A stretch of 64,000 nucleotides of DNA from Mangifera indica (taxonomy: Eukaryota > Streptophyta > Magnoliopsida > Sapindales > Anacardiaceae): NCBI RefSeq assembly GCF_011075055.1, contig NW_025401186.1, positions 1 to 64,000 on the forward strand. Reading direction: 5' to 3'. Shown piece by piece: positions 34,563 to 46,005 of this stretch. A program made the position numbers and the translations under genes. The stretch's first letter is position 1. Every line of letters starts with the position of its first letter. The notes under the pieces were generated by a model. It did no database searches. It was given only the letters and a program-made list of their open reading frames with translations, and had not been told where the DNA came from.

Positions 34563-34970
34563 AACCTATTCTTCCCTTGACAACCCCTCAGATAAAGCCA
34601 ACACTTCAACATTGTCATATCCATCAAATAGATTCATGTTTATCATTATTAGAGCAAAATTCATTTTCTTCATTTTAGGTCAATTATTTTTCATATGACC
34701 TTTCTTATGACAATTCCAACAAACTCTTTTAGGCCTAGGTTTAGATTTATTATTCCTTTTATCTCTATACTGAGTTTTTTTTTTTTTTTGCCCTTAACTT
34801 GCAAACCTTCACCTATGGCTTTCTTTTCTATCTTCATTTATATATCTTTAGACTTAAGAGCCCCTAAAACTTCTTCCAAAGAAAGAGACTCTCTACTATA
34901 TTTAATAGTAGCTTTTACATCCTTAAAGGTTTTAGGTAATGAGTTTAGAATAATGATAACTTGATTTTCA

Positions 34971-35285
34971 TCAAAAAAAATTTTCTTCTATATTAGCAAG
35001 ATTGATTGTAATCTTATTGAACTCATCTAAATTTTCTTCCAAAGTTTGTCTAGGATCCATTTTTAAACCAAAAAGTTGCTCTTTCAAATAAATTTTATTA
35101 GTCAAAGATTTGGTCATATAAAGAGACACAAGTTTCAACCATAATTTTGCAACAGTATTAACATTATCCACTTGTCTTAAAACATTATTAGAAATATGTA
35201 AAATAAACAAGCCATACGTAGTTTCAAGTACCTTGGCCTTCTGAGAGTATGTCATATCAGAAGGTAAAGCATTAAGTCCTTCCAA
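34971..35285 (-). pseudogene. Copia-2 gag remnant
   Basis: The 104-residue frame has the UBN2/gag-like pattern AKLWLKLVSLYMTKSLTNKI and YLKEQLFGLKMDPRQTLEEN. A zinc-knuckle trace lies between it and the protease region (near 34700). The N-terminal part upstream is lost to stops. Confidence 0.8.
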
Positions 35286-35667
35286 GGCCTTTCCACATTT
35301 TTAATGCACCAAAACTGCCCTTATTTTTTTCCTCCAAATGTTAAAGTAATTTTTACTAGTAAATTGCTCTATTTTTACTCTAGAGGACCTCATTATGATC
35401 TCTTTCTTTTTCTTTCAGTTTTTTTAATTCTACAGAGACCAAAAGAAGAACAACAATAGCAAGAAAATAGTGTACCAGTAACAAGAACACATTATTTTTG
35501 AAAATATTCAAATATATCAAGAGATTTAGCAAGTATATTTTAGCAAAACATACTAAAGAACACAAGTTTATAACACATCTCAAGATATAAACTAAACAAC
35601 CAAATATAATGAAAAAAACATGTCAAAGAACATAGATAGAAAAATCTTTAGTGACTCTGATACCACT

Positions 35668-36169
35668 TGTTATAGATTTGAACCCTAAGATATTTCGATA
35701 CGAGCAATATTAGAGCAAAAAAGAAGAAACAATAACAACATGATATACTTGATTTGGATTCCGTAAAGAAATCCTATATTCAAGGTAGAGGTGTTCCTTT
35801 AGTCGAATCCACTATTTATCAAGTTCAATTACAAGAACACAAACACACGACTTTCAACATTTGTACAACCACACAATATAAAAAAACATATACAAGGTAA
35901 AACAAAGTCAAAGAACACCTGACTTCATTGGAAAGACGCCATTGATCAAACTCAAGAGCCAAAACCTAGCACAAATCCAACAAATGCAAGGCAGAGAAGA
36001 AGAACATACAGTGCCTTTATGCAATCACAGTGAAAGAGAGAGTTCATACTTCAAAAAAGTGAAAATACAAATGACCAGACTGCCCTTGCTTAAACATTGA
36101 AATGACTAATGTACTCTTTAACGCAAAATTATAGATATGCCCTTATAGTTTGAGACACAAAATATTACA
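35668..36169 (-). repeat. 5' LTR of Copia-2
   Basis: It ends on the minus strand with ...CTATAACA, directly before the PBS. It matches 31451-31968 over its length. Confidence 0.87.
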
Positions 36170-36534
36170 TATAAAAATAAGATAATTATATTGATTACAT
36201 AATCCTAATTTAATAGAAAGTGATTGCTTTTCACTATAACAAAAAATGAAATATAGATATTGAAGAATTAAACTGCCAAGATGCATCATCCTCATTGTCT
36301 CTAAATGAAGAGACTTATGTCCTCACTTTAAACTTATTTGCAAGTAGGTGATGCACCTGGTGGCTGATCAGGTAATTTAATGTTGACTAATTACTAATAT
36401 TCTTTTAGCTGTTATTTCGATGAGTTTGGTTAATGAGAAATTTTACCATACAACACCAAGTAAATTTCCAGTATCTTAATTATTAAAAAGACATATATAA
36501 AATTAATTAGAGGTAATCTTTAGTCGTTAAGAAT
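36170..36534. other. AT-rich spacer
   Basis: No gene or repeat was seen. Confidence 0.35.
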
Positions 36535-37319
36535 TGAAGGGCATCGTAGAGTTTTTGAGGTCGTTATGAGTTTAACAGAAAGACATTTATTCATCTAATG
36601 AAATATCAAACCAATATGGTAGGATCCTTCCCTCTTACAAATTTTTTGCCTTCTTTCTCCTGTTTTGCAAGAAAATGGTGGGTCCTAAATCTGAATATAA
36701 AATCACTTTGTTCCAAGATCTCAGTTTGTTTATTTTTTAATTTACTTTATTTCGTATACGCCTCATGTCAAAACTCAATGCATGTGGATATATTCGACTT
36801 CGAATCCGAAATATCATTTTCCTTTTAGTCTCTTCAACTTTGATATGAGCGTTGAAATTAAAGAACTGATTTCACATGAGAAGCTGTACCAAATGAGATG
36901 TAACTGAGTGATATATAGTGTATGTTCTTATTAGATGAATTAGGTTTAAATCCTAAACAGAATTATAGTTTGATGGTATATAGTGTTGAATTGCAACACG
37001 ATGTGATTCACCTAATCTGGTTGGAATTTTAGAAGGCTGTTACTAAGTTATCCACACTCTTCACTACAGATTGCGGATTCGAACTTAGATATCCGCTTTC
37101 CCTCACTTTCAACATCTGTCTCTTCCTCCACAACTGACAAAATATAAAATCAAATATACCTGAGGATAATTGTGATCTTACTAAATCCGTTATCATGGAA
37201 ACAGAGGAAATAATATTGCATCGTCTTATTACTCTGTGTATCCAACATCTCATCAGAGGTACATGACAATTAGAACAATAAGAAACTTGAATGATAAAGC
37301 TGATACAACTAGCAAGTAA

Positions 37320-37817
37320 TTAAAAGTAATATTTGGAAATCAAAATCATTAACAAAGAGATCACATACAGAGCCCAGGTGATACACTTGAGGATCAGAGG
37401 AAATGGAATGGCGATAGTGAAAACAACGGTCGTGGCAACAAGAATGATCGAAACTAGCTTTAACACTTGAGTCACGGTTGCGAAATCTCGGCCAATGATG
37501 TTTGCAACAATCAGAAGAAGAAAGATAAGAAAGATAGCGAAAGAGAGAATATGAAAGGAAACAGGGAGCTTGGATTGAATTTGTGCAAAGAGGAGAGCTA
37601 TTTCAAGTGCTGTTGTAAAGCAAAATGCTATAGCAGCATCTTGCCAGTTCTGCCGAAACTGGTTTCCATTCTGTTGAGGTGCGGAAACTGCTTGCGATTC
37701 TAAGTCGACAAAAGAGGAAGATGATGTCTGTGATGGGTCTGACGTTTGAGGGATTTGCGAAATGATGAAGGCCATGATTGAAGCAAACAGAGCTTTGATA
37801 CTCCCTGGAATGGACAT
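37320..37817 (-). CDS. Small plant membrane protein, three predicted membrane segments (paralogue B)
   Basis: An intact single-exon frame of 165 residues from MSIPGSIKALF to SKYYF, the duplicated partner of 26886-27386. The family is unknown to me. The hydrophilic first third has DLESQAV and PQQNGNQF as in paralogue A. Three hydrophobic segments follow (LPVSFHILSFAIFLIFLLLI, then two after the conserved IIGRDF). A longer in-frame start (37841) adds eight residues that are poorly conserved; the conserved start and the TATA box 38 bp upstream favour the shorter form. The two proteins differ most in the first 65 residues. Confidence 0.78.
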   Translation of the reverse strand: MSIPGSIKALFASIMAFIISQIPQTSDPSQTSSSSFVDLESQAVSAPQQNGNQFRQNWQDAAIAFCFTTALEIALLFAQIQSKLPVSFHILSFAIFLIFLLLIVANIIGRDFATVTQVLKLVSIILVATTVVFTIAIPFPLILKCITWALYVISLLMILISKYYF

Positions 37818-37855
37818 CTTGGATTGGTTGGTGTGCTTCAAGATTTGGGTTGCAT

Positions 37856-37867
37856 CTTTTATTTATA
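37856..37867 (-). promoter_or_regulatory. TATA box of paralogue B
   Basis: TATAAATAAAAG on the minus strand is at the same distance from the start as in paralogue A, with a CGGATATTCG word just upstream (37878-37887). Confidence 0.68.
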
Positions 37868-38325
37868 GGAAAGTTGTCGGATATTCGAACAAAAAGATCA
37901 GTTAAAGGACTTTTGAAATATGATGTTGGCTTGTCCAATTTCGGATAAGGGATTCGAATAGTCATTATAGGAATTTTTTTTTTAAATATTTCATACAAAA
38001 GTTCAATTTATTATAAAGTGGTAGGGAGGGGAGGAAGATATTATTATTATATTATAGGAGAAGTGTTGAATGTACAAGGACAATGAATCCGAATAGTCGG
38101 ATATTCGATCCGCTAAAAGCATAAGAGTTTGGTTTCTTCCTTTGTTTCTTTGAAGTCAAGAGAATTGTTGACCTTGTTCGTTTGAAAGAATAGACAATCA
38201 GGATCCCAAGTCCACAAACTCTCAGCTTTTTATTTTCATTTGTTAACGTATAGGAAATTGACAGGTTTGGACCCACCCACCAATTGTGAACAATAATGAA
38301 ATTCGGATATGATCGGAGTGGAGGT

Positions 38326-38719
38326 TTTATGAGAGACCATTTTTCCAAGCCTATTAGCAAAAATCTTATATTGAAAAGATGTATGATTTTAGTAACTCAC
38401 TTCATCCGTTATATTCTATTTTAAAAGTAGTTTAAGTGAGAAACTCTATCTAACAACTATTAGGAACTAGAAGATTCATTCTTATGAAAAAGATTAAAAA
38501 TTTAGAAGAAATCAATTTGTTTATTAAAGATCAATTTCAGCTAATACATATAGCCTTACATAACGTAGTAAAACTAGATCAAACAAACAAGTATCCCTGT
38601 ATAATAGGAATCTATTGACTGAGTGGAGACTAACTACCAAAGCAAACCTAACAATTCCTCATTTAAATTGAATGCTACAAGCACTCAGTTTATATATCAT
38701 ATTCAGAACAAACTCCCAA
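38326..38719. other. Spacer
   Basis: No gene was seen. The minus-strand frame 38052-38360 overlaps the duplicated promoter region and has no domain. Confidence 0.35.
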
Positions 38720-39650
38720 TAGTTAGAAGATGGAAACACACATCTATGTGTTTACTATGACCATGCATTACTGGGTTCTTTGAAAGTTTGATACCAAAGC
38801 TACTGTCACAACGAATAATAGTTGACTTGTCTTGCTTTTGATCCATCTGTCCCAATACCCTTTTTAGCCATATTGCTTGGCATGCACATGAGGTTGTAGC
38901 AATAAACTTTGTCTCTATGGTAGATAGACAGACTTATTACTAGTTTTTTTTAAAACCAAAATACTGCTCATAAACTTAATTTAAACGCATAACCTGATGA
39001 GCTCTTTCTATCTTTTAAATCTCCCAATATAATCACTGCTGGTATAAGCAATAAGTTCATCACCCCCTCATTTCCTATAAAAAATTCCAGACTTAGTTGT
39101 TCCTTCAAATATCTCAACACCCTTTTCACTGCCTGTAGATGAAGCTCAGTTGGATCTTCATATACTTACTAATGAGACTCACCACAAACATCATGTCCGG
39201 TCAAGTAGTAGCAAGTTACATTAGACTAACTACCACTTGTTTATAGTAAATCTTGTCCTCCTTAATTCCACCTTCATCCTTCATGATCTTAAAGTCAGGG
39301 ACAATCAGATTTTGAACAGAATTACTTTTATCCATTCCAAACCTTTGCAACACCTCCAATGCATACATCTTTTAATTGATAAAAGCGCCATCTGATCTTT
39401 GTAGGACTTTGAGACGAAGAAAATACCTTATCTTACCAAGATCCATCATGTCGAACTGATGCTTCATAGAACTTTTAAACTCTGTAAATGTGAATTCATC
39501 ATTTCCAGTAAAAATGAGATCATCAATATACAAACTTACAATTAAAACTTTGTCTTCTTTTCTTTTCTTAATAAACAAAGTATGCTTGTAGTCACACTTC
39601 TCAAAATCTTCTTTCGTGGAATAGGCTTCTATACAACTTGTAATATGCAC
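38720..39650 (-). pseudogene. Copia polyprotein fragment: end of RT and RNase H (Copia-3)
   Basis: The open part 39372-39662 reads KCDYKHTLFIKKRKEDKVLI, then the palm segment SLYIDDLIFTGNDE and KHQFDMMDLGKIRYFLRLKV. Further left, across many stops, RNase H pieces can be read (ETKFIATTSCACQAIWLKRV near 38900). No LTRs were found, so this is an isolated fragment of a third Copia element. Confidence 0.85.
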
Positions 39651-39699
39651 AAGTATGCCCAAAGATATTTTAGTCTTCCTATGAAATTATTTGATTTAA

Positions 39700-40083
39700 T
39701 TAAGAATATGTTGTTGAAATGTATGAACGGTCATTCATCACAAGTGTGGATGCTTGTTCGTGTCTTACAATGGGAAAAATGGTCATTTTGTGTTGAGCGC
39801 ATGAAATTTCTTCAATGTAAGGATGAACAACCATGCATGTTCGGGAGGATAAGTGGTCGAGAGCCTCATGATGGGAAAATCCATAATTGGATGGATGCGG
39901 CGGAGACCTGGGGGCTAGCCACACAGGAAGAGGAAACCCAAGCTGGGGTAGTTGCCATACAAACATAGGGGATCTAAGAACTAACGGTGGAGGACTACGA
40001 AGACCCAATGGAGGGTGCCTAGAAAGAAAATCGATGGCCTGAAATGGTATCCTCCTCGTCATTTGATTTTGTCGACTCGACAT
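39700..40083 (-). other. GC-richer, proline-rich open frame of unknown nature
   Basis: A 127-residue minus-strand frame with PPLGLRSPPPLVLRSP and several histidines overlaps a plus-strand frame (39582-39968). The base composition is less AT-rich than the surroundings, which suggests a captured exon of a normal gene, but I do not recognise it in either strand or in any frame. There is no promoter or splice evidence. Confidence 0.25.
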
Positions 40084-40734
40084 CTGATAAGGTAACTGGT
40101 ACCTATTCTCCCATAAAACATTTTATAAGGTACTTTTCTGCTCCTTAATTCTCTCAAGGGCCAACCAGACCCTTACTCATTTCTTCAGACAGCATTCTCC
40201 AGACAAACAATCAGTTTTTTCATGTTTGATTACTCAAAAAGAGGAGAATGTGCTTATAAATAGTCATTTTCTCTTATCAAAATTACACTTCTCAATAATA
40301 ACTTTAGATTAGATAATTTCCAACTCTAGTATTTTGAAGCTAAGGAGTTGGTAGAGTTGCTGTCACATAAACACTTTGTCGACTATGATGTTGTAATGCA
40401 AATTGGCGACTAAGAAACAAACCTAACATAGCTTTGAAAAGTCAGCAAGAAATGAATCCTCCCATTCTTTCAATGGCATTAAATGTTCTGGACACTAGGC
40501 TATATTAGGAATCTGGGGCTTATAAACACTTTGCTCTTTAGAATGTTTGCTCCTAGAAAGCTTTGCCACCTTTAAAATTTGTTTCCTTTTAGTATACTCC
40601 ACTATTAGAGCTTTATGTTCATTTTGAAAATTTTAAATTTGTAACAAAAAAATAAAAGAAATAATACAAGTTCATCACTGTGTTCTAAACCTTAACATGC
40701 ATCAAAGATGATTCAATTTGCTCTTGAAATACAA
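40084..40734. other. Spacer
   Basis: No gene or clear repeat was seen. Confidence 0.35.
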
Positions 40735-40970
40735 TAGGAAAAAATCTGATTGGCCAACCACTGATTTTCAGTTAAAACTAGAATTGAGTTGGTGTTTAGT
40801 TGCAAAATTGAATTCAGCCGTTGAACATAAATAAGCTTAACCATAGATTACACCATTCCAGATCAGCTCGTTTAAAATCAAATGCATACAAAAATCTTTT
40901 GCCTTTTCATTTACATATGAAAGCCTCCTAGCTTCCTATTAGCTTCTTGCTTGGAAAAGACAACTACAAC

Positions 40971-41948
40971 TATCGAAAATATATATTAAGCTTACAAGTG
41001 TGAAAATTGAAATTCATATTACACAAAACCAATTGGTTTGTGTTAAGGTTCAATCCACATACTTATATACCACTCATTTTACTTAAGTTTATTAGATGTG
41101 AAACTCTCTTTCTTTCTTTTTTTATTTGAGTTTTCAATACCTCCATTTAAGTGCAACCACCTACGCTGTTAGCTAGCCTTTTTGGCTTAGTTGATTTTTG
41201 TCTGGGTGGGTTGTCACTTGTATCCAAAAATACTTTAGGTTGTTAACCCGTTATTTGGCTTGTTGTGATACCCTTAGGCGAATCCCACATTGACAAAGCA
41301 CGGGAGAGATGCTGAGTCTGTCTATATATCCCACATTGGTTAGTGGTGGGAGAATTTGATTTGTTAAATAGTCTGTGAGCTCCTTAACTGTTAAGACGCG
41401 TTTTGGGTTGCAAAGCCCAGAAGCAAACCCATGATGGACTGTGTGTCCAAAGTGAACAATATTTTGACACTGGGTCGGGTTATTGGACCAAGGATGTTAT
41501 AATGGTATCAGAGCAGCTCTGCGTGTTCTCTTGAACGATGATGGGGCAAACCTTAGCGAGGACGCTGAGTCCCGTAAGGGAGGGTGTATGTGATACCCTT
41601 AGGCGAATCCCACATCGACAAAGCATGAGAGAGATGTTGGATCTGTCTATGTATCCCACATTGGTTAGTGGTGGGAGAATTTGATTGGTTAAATAGTCTG
41701 TGAGCTCCTTAACTGTTAAGACACGTTTTGGGTTGCAAAACCCAGAAGCAAACCCATGATGGATTGTTTGTCCAAAGTGAATAATATCTTGACAGTGGGC
41801 CGGGTTATTGGACCAGGGATGTTACACTTGTGCTCTGATACCATATCAGAAATATATATATTAGACTTACAAGTATGAAGATTGAAACCAATATTACACA
41901 AAACCAATTAGTTTGTGTTAAGGTTTAATCCACATACTTATATATAAA
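40971..41948 (-). mobile_element. Short LTR-bounded element (outer TRIM), host of a second TRIM
   Basis: Terminal direct repeats of about 100 bp (40971-41073 and 41844-41948) both contain TTACACAAAACCAATT and GTGTTAAGGTT. The five bases acaac flank the element on both sides (40966-40970, 41949-41953). On the minus strand TGGTATCAGAGC directly follows the right repeat, as a primer site would. There is no coding sequence. The LTR ends are TA... rather than TG..., so this assignment is less sure than that of the inner element. Confidence 0.68.
41264..41826 (+). mobile_element. TRIM retrotransposon, 563 bp, nested in the outer element
   Basis: Two LTRs of exactly 238 bp (41264-41501 and 41589-41826) begin TGTGATACCCTTAGGCGAAT; the second ends TTACA. 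The internal part is only 87 bp and contains the primer site TGGTATCAGAGC (41503-41514) and a polypurine tract GTAAGGGAGGG before the 3' LTR. The five bases cttgt flank it exactly (41259-41263, 41827-41831). This is the definition of a terminal-repeat retrotransposon in miniature; it encodes nothing and would depend on another element. Confidence 0.93.
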
Positions 41949-42371
41949 ACAACTACCATTCGAAAATGCAACGACAATGGCAATCCTAAAATAAATGATA
42001 AACTTTTCTGGTTGATATGTGATCTTTTGGAACTGAAAGGAAAACCAGAAATGCGTGCCCATGAGGCCAAATATTCACCAAATACTTTGTGTGTTGTGTC
42101 TATACATATATTTAGTTCCTATGTGTACATAATTTAAGGGGGTAATTGTTTAGTTCTTCTTTGGCCATCAATCTATCAGCAAATTAACTTGAAGTTTAAA
42201 GTCCCTGTATGTCTCTTTGACCATCAAAGAACAGAAGAAATTTTGAAGTTCCAACAGAACATTGATGATTCACTGCCCAACTTTGTTTCATTTTCCCAAG
42301 TCATGTTTGTGTGGGGAATTATTTGTGATTTAGAGGCTTAGGAGAATTACATTCAAATTGATCAAGAAAAG

Positions 42372-45354
42372 TTATTTCCGAATGCTACAAAAAAATGCAG
42401 GTCTCCGAATGCTAGAATAATCTTCACCACTGTCATAATCTTCACTGCACTCTACTTGTTGGACCATATATGAACCTTCACCCTCGGTACTAGTACTACA
42501 ACCAGGATTCAGGTTATCCACATTTACCTCACAATCATCCATGTACTCTGCTTCAAAATCCAAGTTTTCTTTCCCTGAAATTAATAGAAAATTTAGAAGC
42601 AATTGTGAAATTCTAGAATCTAAGAAGTTCAAGACAAAGAAAGATCAAACATCAACTCAAGTAACAGTGCTAGCTACAAGAATCATTTTTTATTGACGTG
42701 ACAATCAAAATTTGAATTTCATTCACAAGTATCATTACTACATTAGTTTCAGTTACAAACGAATTTTTGTGTTATCATCCATAACACCAACACATGTTCC
42801 CACAAAATCCAAACTAGCTGACAGTAAGAATATCTATGTACAAACGCTGTACACAATTTTGTAAACAAGACAGATATAATGTGCTAAGTACACAAATAAG
42901 AGACTTTGAATATGTTGCACATAAGAATTGCCTTGGGCCCCTCTTCAATGCACAAAGATATTGAAATGGCTCCTTCTTCCCCTTGCAGCAACCACACCTG
43001 TGACAACAGAAAATGATCCCATCAAAATGACAAATGAAGAGCTAGGACCCAATACAAGAAGGGATGGAGGAAAAAATTCACAAAGATATATGGACTCCAA
43101 AAGGAAGAAGAAGAAAGAAGACCTTAAAGGAAAAATTCACAGAAAACTATCATCCCAGTGCTATAAAATAGCAAATCATGGTCAAACGATGTACACTATA
43201 AATGTCAATTGAGATCTTAGCTGAAACAAAATAAATGGAAGGGAGATTTAAAAAAAAACAAATTAAATGATGCACTAGGAAAAATTACAGCTTTCCTTCT
43301 AACAACAGCCCAAAATGGTTTTCAAAAAATTTCCTGGTTGATAATTTTAAATTGGATCTCGTCTCTATTCCACAAACAAACAAAAGATTAACAAAATGTT
43401 AGGAGTGGCAAATTTGCAAGCTCAACTTTTGCTGAATGTCGATGCAGTCTTACTTGGCACCAATGTCATCAAAGCTGCTTCTAGTGTTCCTAGGCTCTTC
43501 TTAAAACCACACAAAGTTCAGAGAATATTCCTTCAATTTCACACAATGACATAGCTGACTATTTCTACACATTCTTTCACTTTTCAGGCACCTCATGTCA
43601 GGTTAGAAAAAGAAAGAGAAAAATTGAGTAATAAGCATCAGCCAGAAGCAGTGTGTAACATATTCTATCAGCTTCTTAGAGAATTATGAACGTTCCAGAG
43701 TATTCTTGCCAGATGCAGCATGACTACATCACAGGCTGTTTATATAGACTAAGCTTTCAGTGAAAACTACTCCCAATTCTAAGAAACTATATAATATAAA
43801 CGAGATCAGCTCAATATCCCCTTCCATACTTAAGCAAAGTTATTTGAGACTTAGGCACAAAATCATATGCAAAATGCCACCAGAAGAACTAAATTTAATA
43901 CTATGTGCTTGTTCGTAATATAAAACCATCAAATCAGTGAGTACTCTACACTATCATCATAATCTGCTATTGTAGAACTTATCATAAATGCCAAAGACTC
44001 ATTTAGATACAAAATATAAATATACAATAAATTAAGAAAAAAAGATGGCATGTCTTTACACAATAATAACTGATAGAGCTTAAGATACTTGAAAAATTAA
44101 AATTAGCAGACAATGAAACTTACCAAGAATCCCGTCAGTTTCTGGCTTCCTTGAGACGTTCTGCTTCTGATCAAAATTCAAGATCTGCTTCTGATGCTTG
44201 AAGCTAGACAGGTCATCATACTCAGTCATCACCACAGGTCCAAGTCCAGTGTATATATCCCTCCACATTTTCCGCTGTTTCGCAATGTTGATAAATCTCA
44301 GGGCTTCCATCTCCTTCCTTGAGTACATAATTTTTTCTTGTTTTCCATGCCTTAACTCACCATCTTGACCGTCCACATTATCAGCCAAACTATTACCATT
44401 TTCGCTCATCTCCAAAGCCTTTTTCACATCTTTCTCCTTCCTTCTCGATCTTCTTGCCTTCTTTCCATCCACGCCTTGTTCCTTCTCTCTTTTCTTCCTG
44501 TTCCTCTCTATCACCTTAGGAACCCTAACAGTCTCAATCAATGCTGTATCATCAATTACTTCAATCTTAAGAGAGGGCCTAACAGTCACATCACTTACTA
44601 TTGCAGCGTCAATCCTCACACCATTATTTTCCACCAGTTTGCGCCCTTCTTGACTAGCTAGACCAGAAACTTCAAGTTCAGCCAATAACTTCTTCTTCTT
44701 GGCCTCCAACAGAGTTTCAGATTTCTTTTCTTTTATATCTTCATTATCACCTTGCACAACAGAACTCGTCTCAACTTTAACCTCGGACTCCTCTTCATTG
44801 AACTTATCACGTTGTTGAATTCCAGAGCAACCCACTTTAAGTTTAACAGAATCTTTCGAGGTTTCTTCAAAATCGGTAATACAACACACCTCGCTATTCA
44901 GCTTTCCTTTAACTTCCAAACCAAAAACCTGCACCTTTCTATCACAAAGCACCCCAGTGCCTTCAATTCCAGAAAATTCAGAAACCATCCTACCTCCATT
45001 CTCAAATTCCATTTCATTGACTTCATTACATTCTTGAATTCCAGAGGAACCCACTTCAAGTTTCACAGAATCTGCCAGAATCTTTTCAAAATCAGCAGCA
45101 CAATCCAGTTCACTATTCTCTGTTTCTTCAACTTCCACACCAAAAGCTTTGGCCTTTTTCTCACAGACCATCTCTATTTCTTCAAAACAAGCGAACCCAG
45201 AAACCAAATCACAAACAGTGACCATTTCATCACCAGAACCCAACAATTCTTGAGCAAGTTCTTGTTTTTCTTCACTAAAGTTGACACCGCTCTCACATTC
45301 ATCTTTACCACAAGAACAAGCCGCCTTCTTCACGCAACTGCAACAGGCCTCCAT
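42372..45354 (-). CDS. GEMIN2: GEMIN2-like (SMN-interacting protein 1) gene, 5' half, truncated at its 3' end
   Basis: Exon 1 is 44124-45354 (donor GTAAGT), exon 2 begins at 42574 (acceptor TTTCAG, phase 1) and runs to a stop at 42372; about 478 residues. The N-terminus is cysteine-rich (CCSCVKKAACSCG), followed by a long acidic part and a basic KKARRSRRKEKDVKK region. The conserved block MEALRFINIAKQRKMWRDIY, TGLGPVVMTEYDDL is, as I recall it, the N-terminal signature of plant GEMIN2. Exon 2 has ECSEDYDSGEDYSSIRRPAF, after which the family continues with the EYLRRVRWEA domain. That domain is absent; the frame ends six codons later. GEMIN2 binds SMN and Sm proteins during snRNP assembly, and the missing part would carry this role. 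The 1.5 kb intron has no domain. Most likely a truncated copy, possibly still transcribed; family identity rests on memory of the plant proteins. Confidence 0.65.
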
Positions 45355-46005
45355 GGTGAGGGGTCTTCTTTTCTTGGAGTTGAATAAGTATTATCAGAGA
45401 ACTGTAGTGAATCTTGCGAGGCAAAAGAAGAGAGAAAAGCGAACCGTTTTTGTTCTTGTTCTTCTAGATGGTGCAGAGTGGGAGTTTCTTGATGAAATTG
45501 AGGGGTTATTGGATTGAAAGCAGGGTGTTTATCATCAGCCTTCTATAATTTGGTAGAGACAAATGATAATTTGGCGAGAGAGAGCACAAAAATATAAAAA
45601 CCCTTTGTAAAAAGTAAGAAGTGAAAACCAGTTTCTAGTGTGCAGTAGGAGAATGCGGGGTCAGATTATAACCACCTTTGAGGAGCTTTCGGATTTATTT
45701 CCCAACAAACCGTTAAGAAAATTAAAATAAAAAAAACTTTATTGTTATTTTATTTTTAATTTTTAATTATTTAATTATATATAATATATCATTAATTATA
45801 TATATTATTTATGATTTTTTTTTATTAAATTTGCAGGGTATTAAAGTTTTTTTATTTTCAAATAAAATTGCATATTATATTTTTGCGTTGGGGAATTTTT
45901 TTGATTAAAATTATTTATAGGAATAACATTTTGAATAATAATAAAAATTTGAAGAAAGGATAATAATTTATATTACATGTCACTCAAATTTAAATGGATT
46001 TGTAT
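45355..46005. other. Upstream region of the GEMIN2-like gene and AT-rich spacer
   Basis: The first 300 bp would hold the 5' UTR and promoter. No clear TATA box was picked. The plus-strand frames 44365-44661, 44752-45387 and 45281-45517 are antisense to exon 1 and are not called. Confidence 0.4.

Larger units (their letters stand above)
31451..36169 (-). mobile_element. Ty1/Copia LTR retrotransposon, Tork-like, decayed (Copia-2)
   Basis: Direct repeats of about 510 bp bound the element (31451-31968 and 35668-36169). On the minus strand the PBS TGGTATCAGAGT directly follows the 5' LTR (35650-35665) and the polypurine tract AAGGTGGAGTT precedes the 3' LTR. Flanks tatga and tataa match at 4 of 5. 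Gag, protease, pre-integrase, integrase, RT and RNase H pieces occur in Copia order, with stops, and the RT palm segment is missing. The protease/pre-integrase wording resembles Tnt1 of tobacco, a Tork-lineage element; that is an inference. Confidence 0.9.
36535..38325. repeat. Segmental duplication, copy 2 (partner 25297-28275)
   Basis: It aligns with the partner from the 'gagtttttgaggtc' word through the gene to 'aaattcggatatgatcggagtgg'. It lacks the MITE of the partner. About 8 kb, including a Copia element and a NUPT, now separates the two copies. Confidence 0.82.
40735..42295. repeat. Segmental duplication copy B (partner 1-600), split by a nested insertion
   Basis: 40735-40970 and 41949-42295 align with 1-600. 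The piece between is an insertion absent from copy A. The right end of the similarity, near 42295, lies close to the point where the GEMIN2-like gene is cut off. Confidence 0.72.

Noticed and set aside
44365..45517. Plus-strand open frames up to 211 residues
   Set aside because: They lie antisense to exon 1 of the GEMIN2-like gene, which has a better composition, splice sites and family match.
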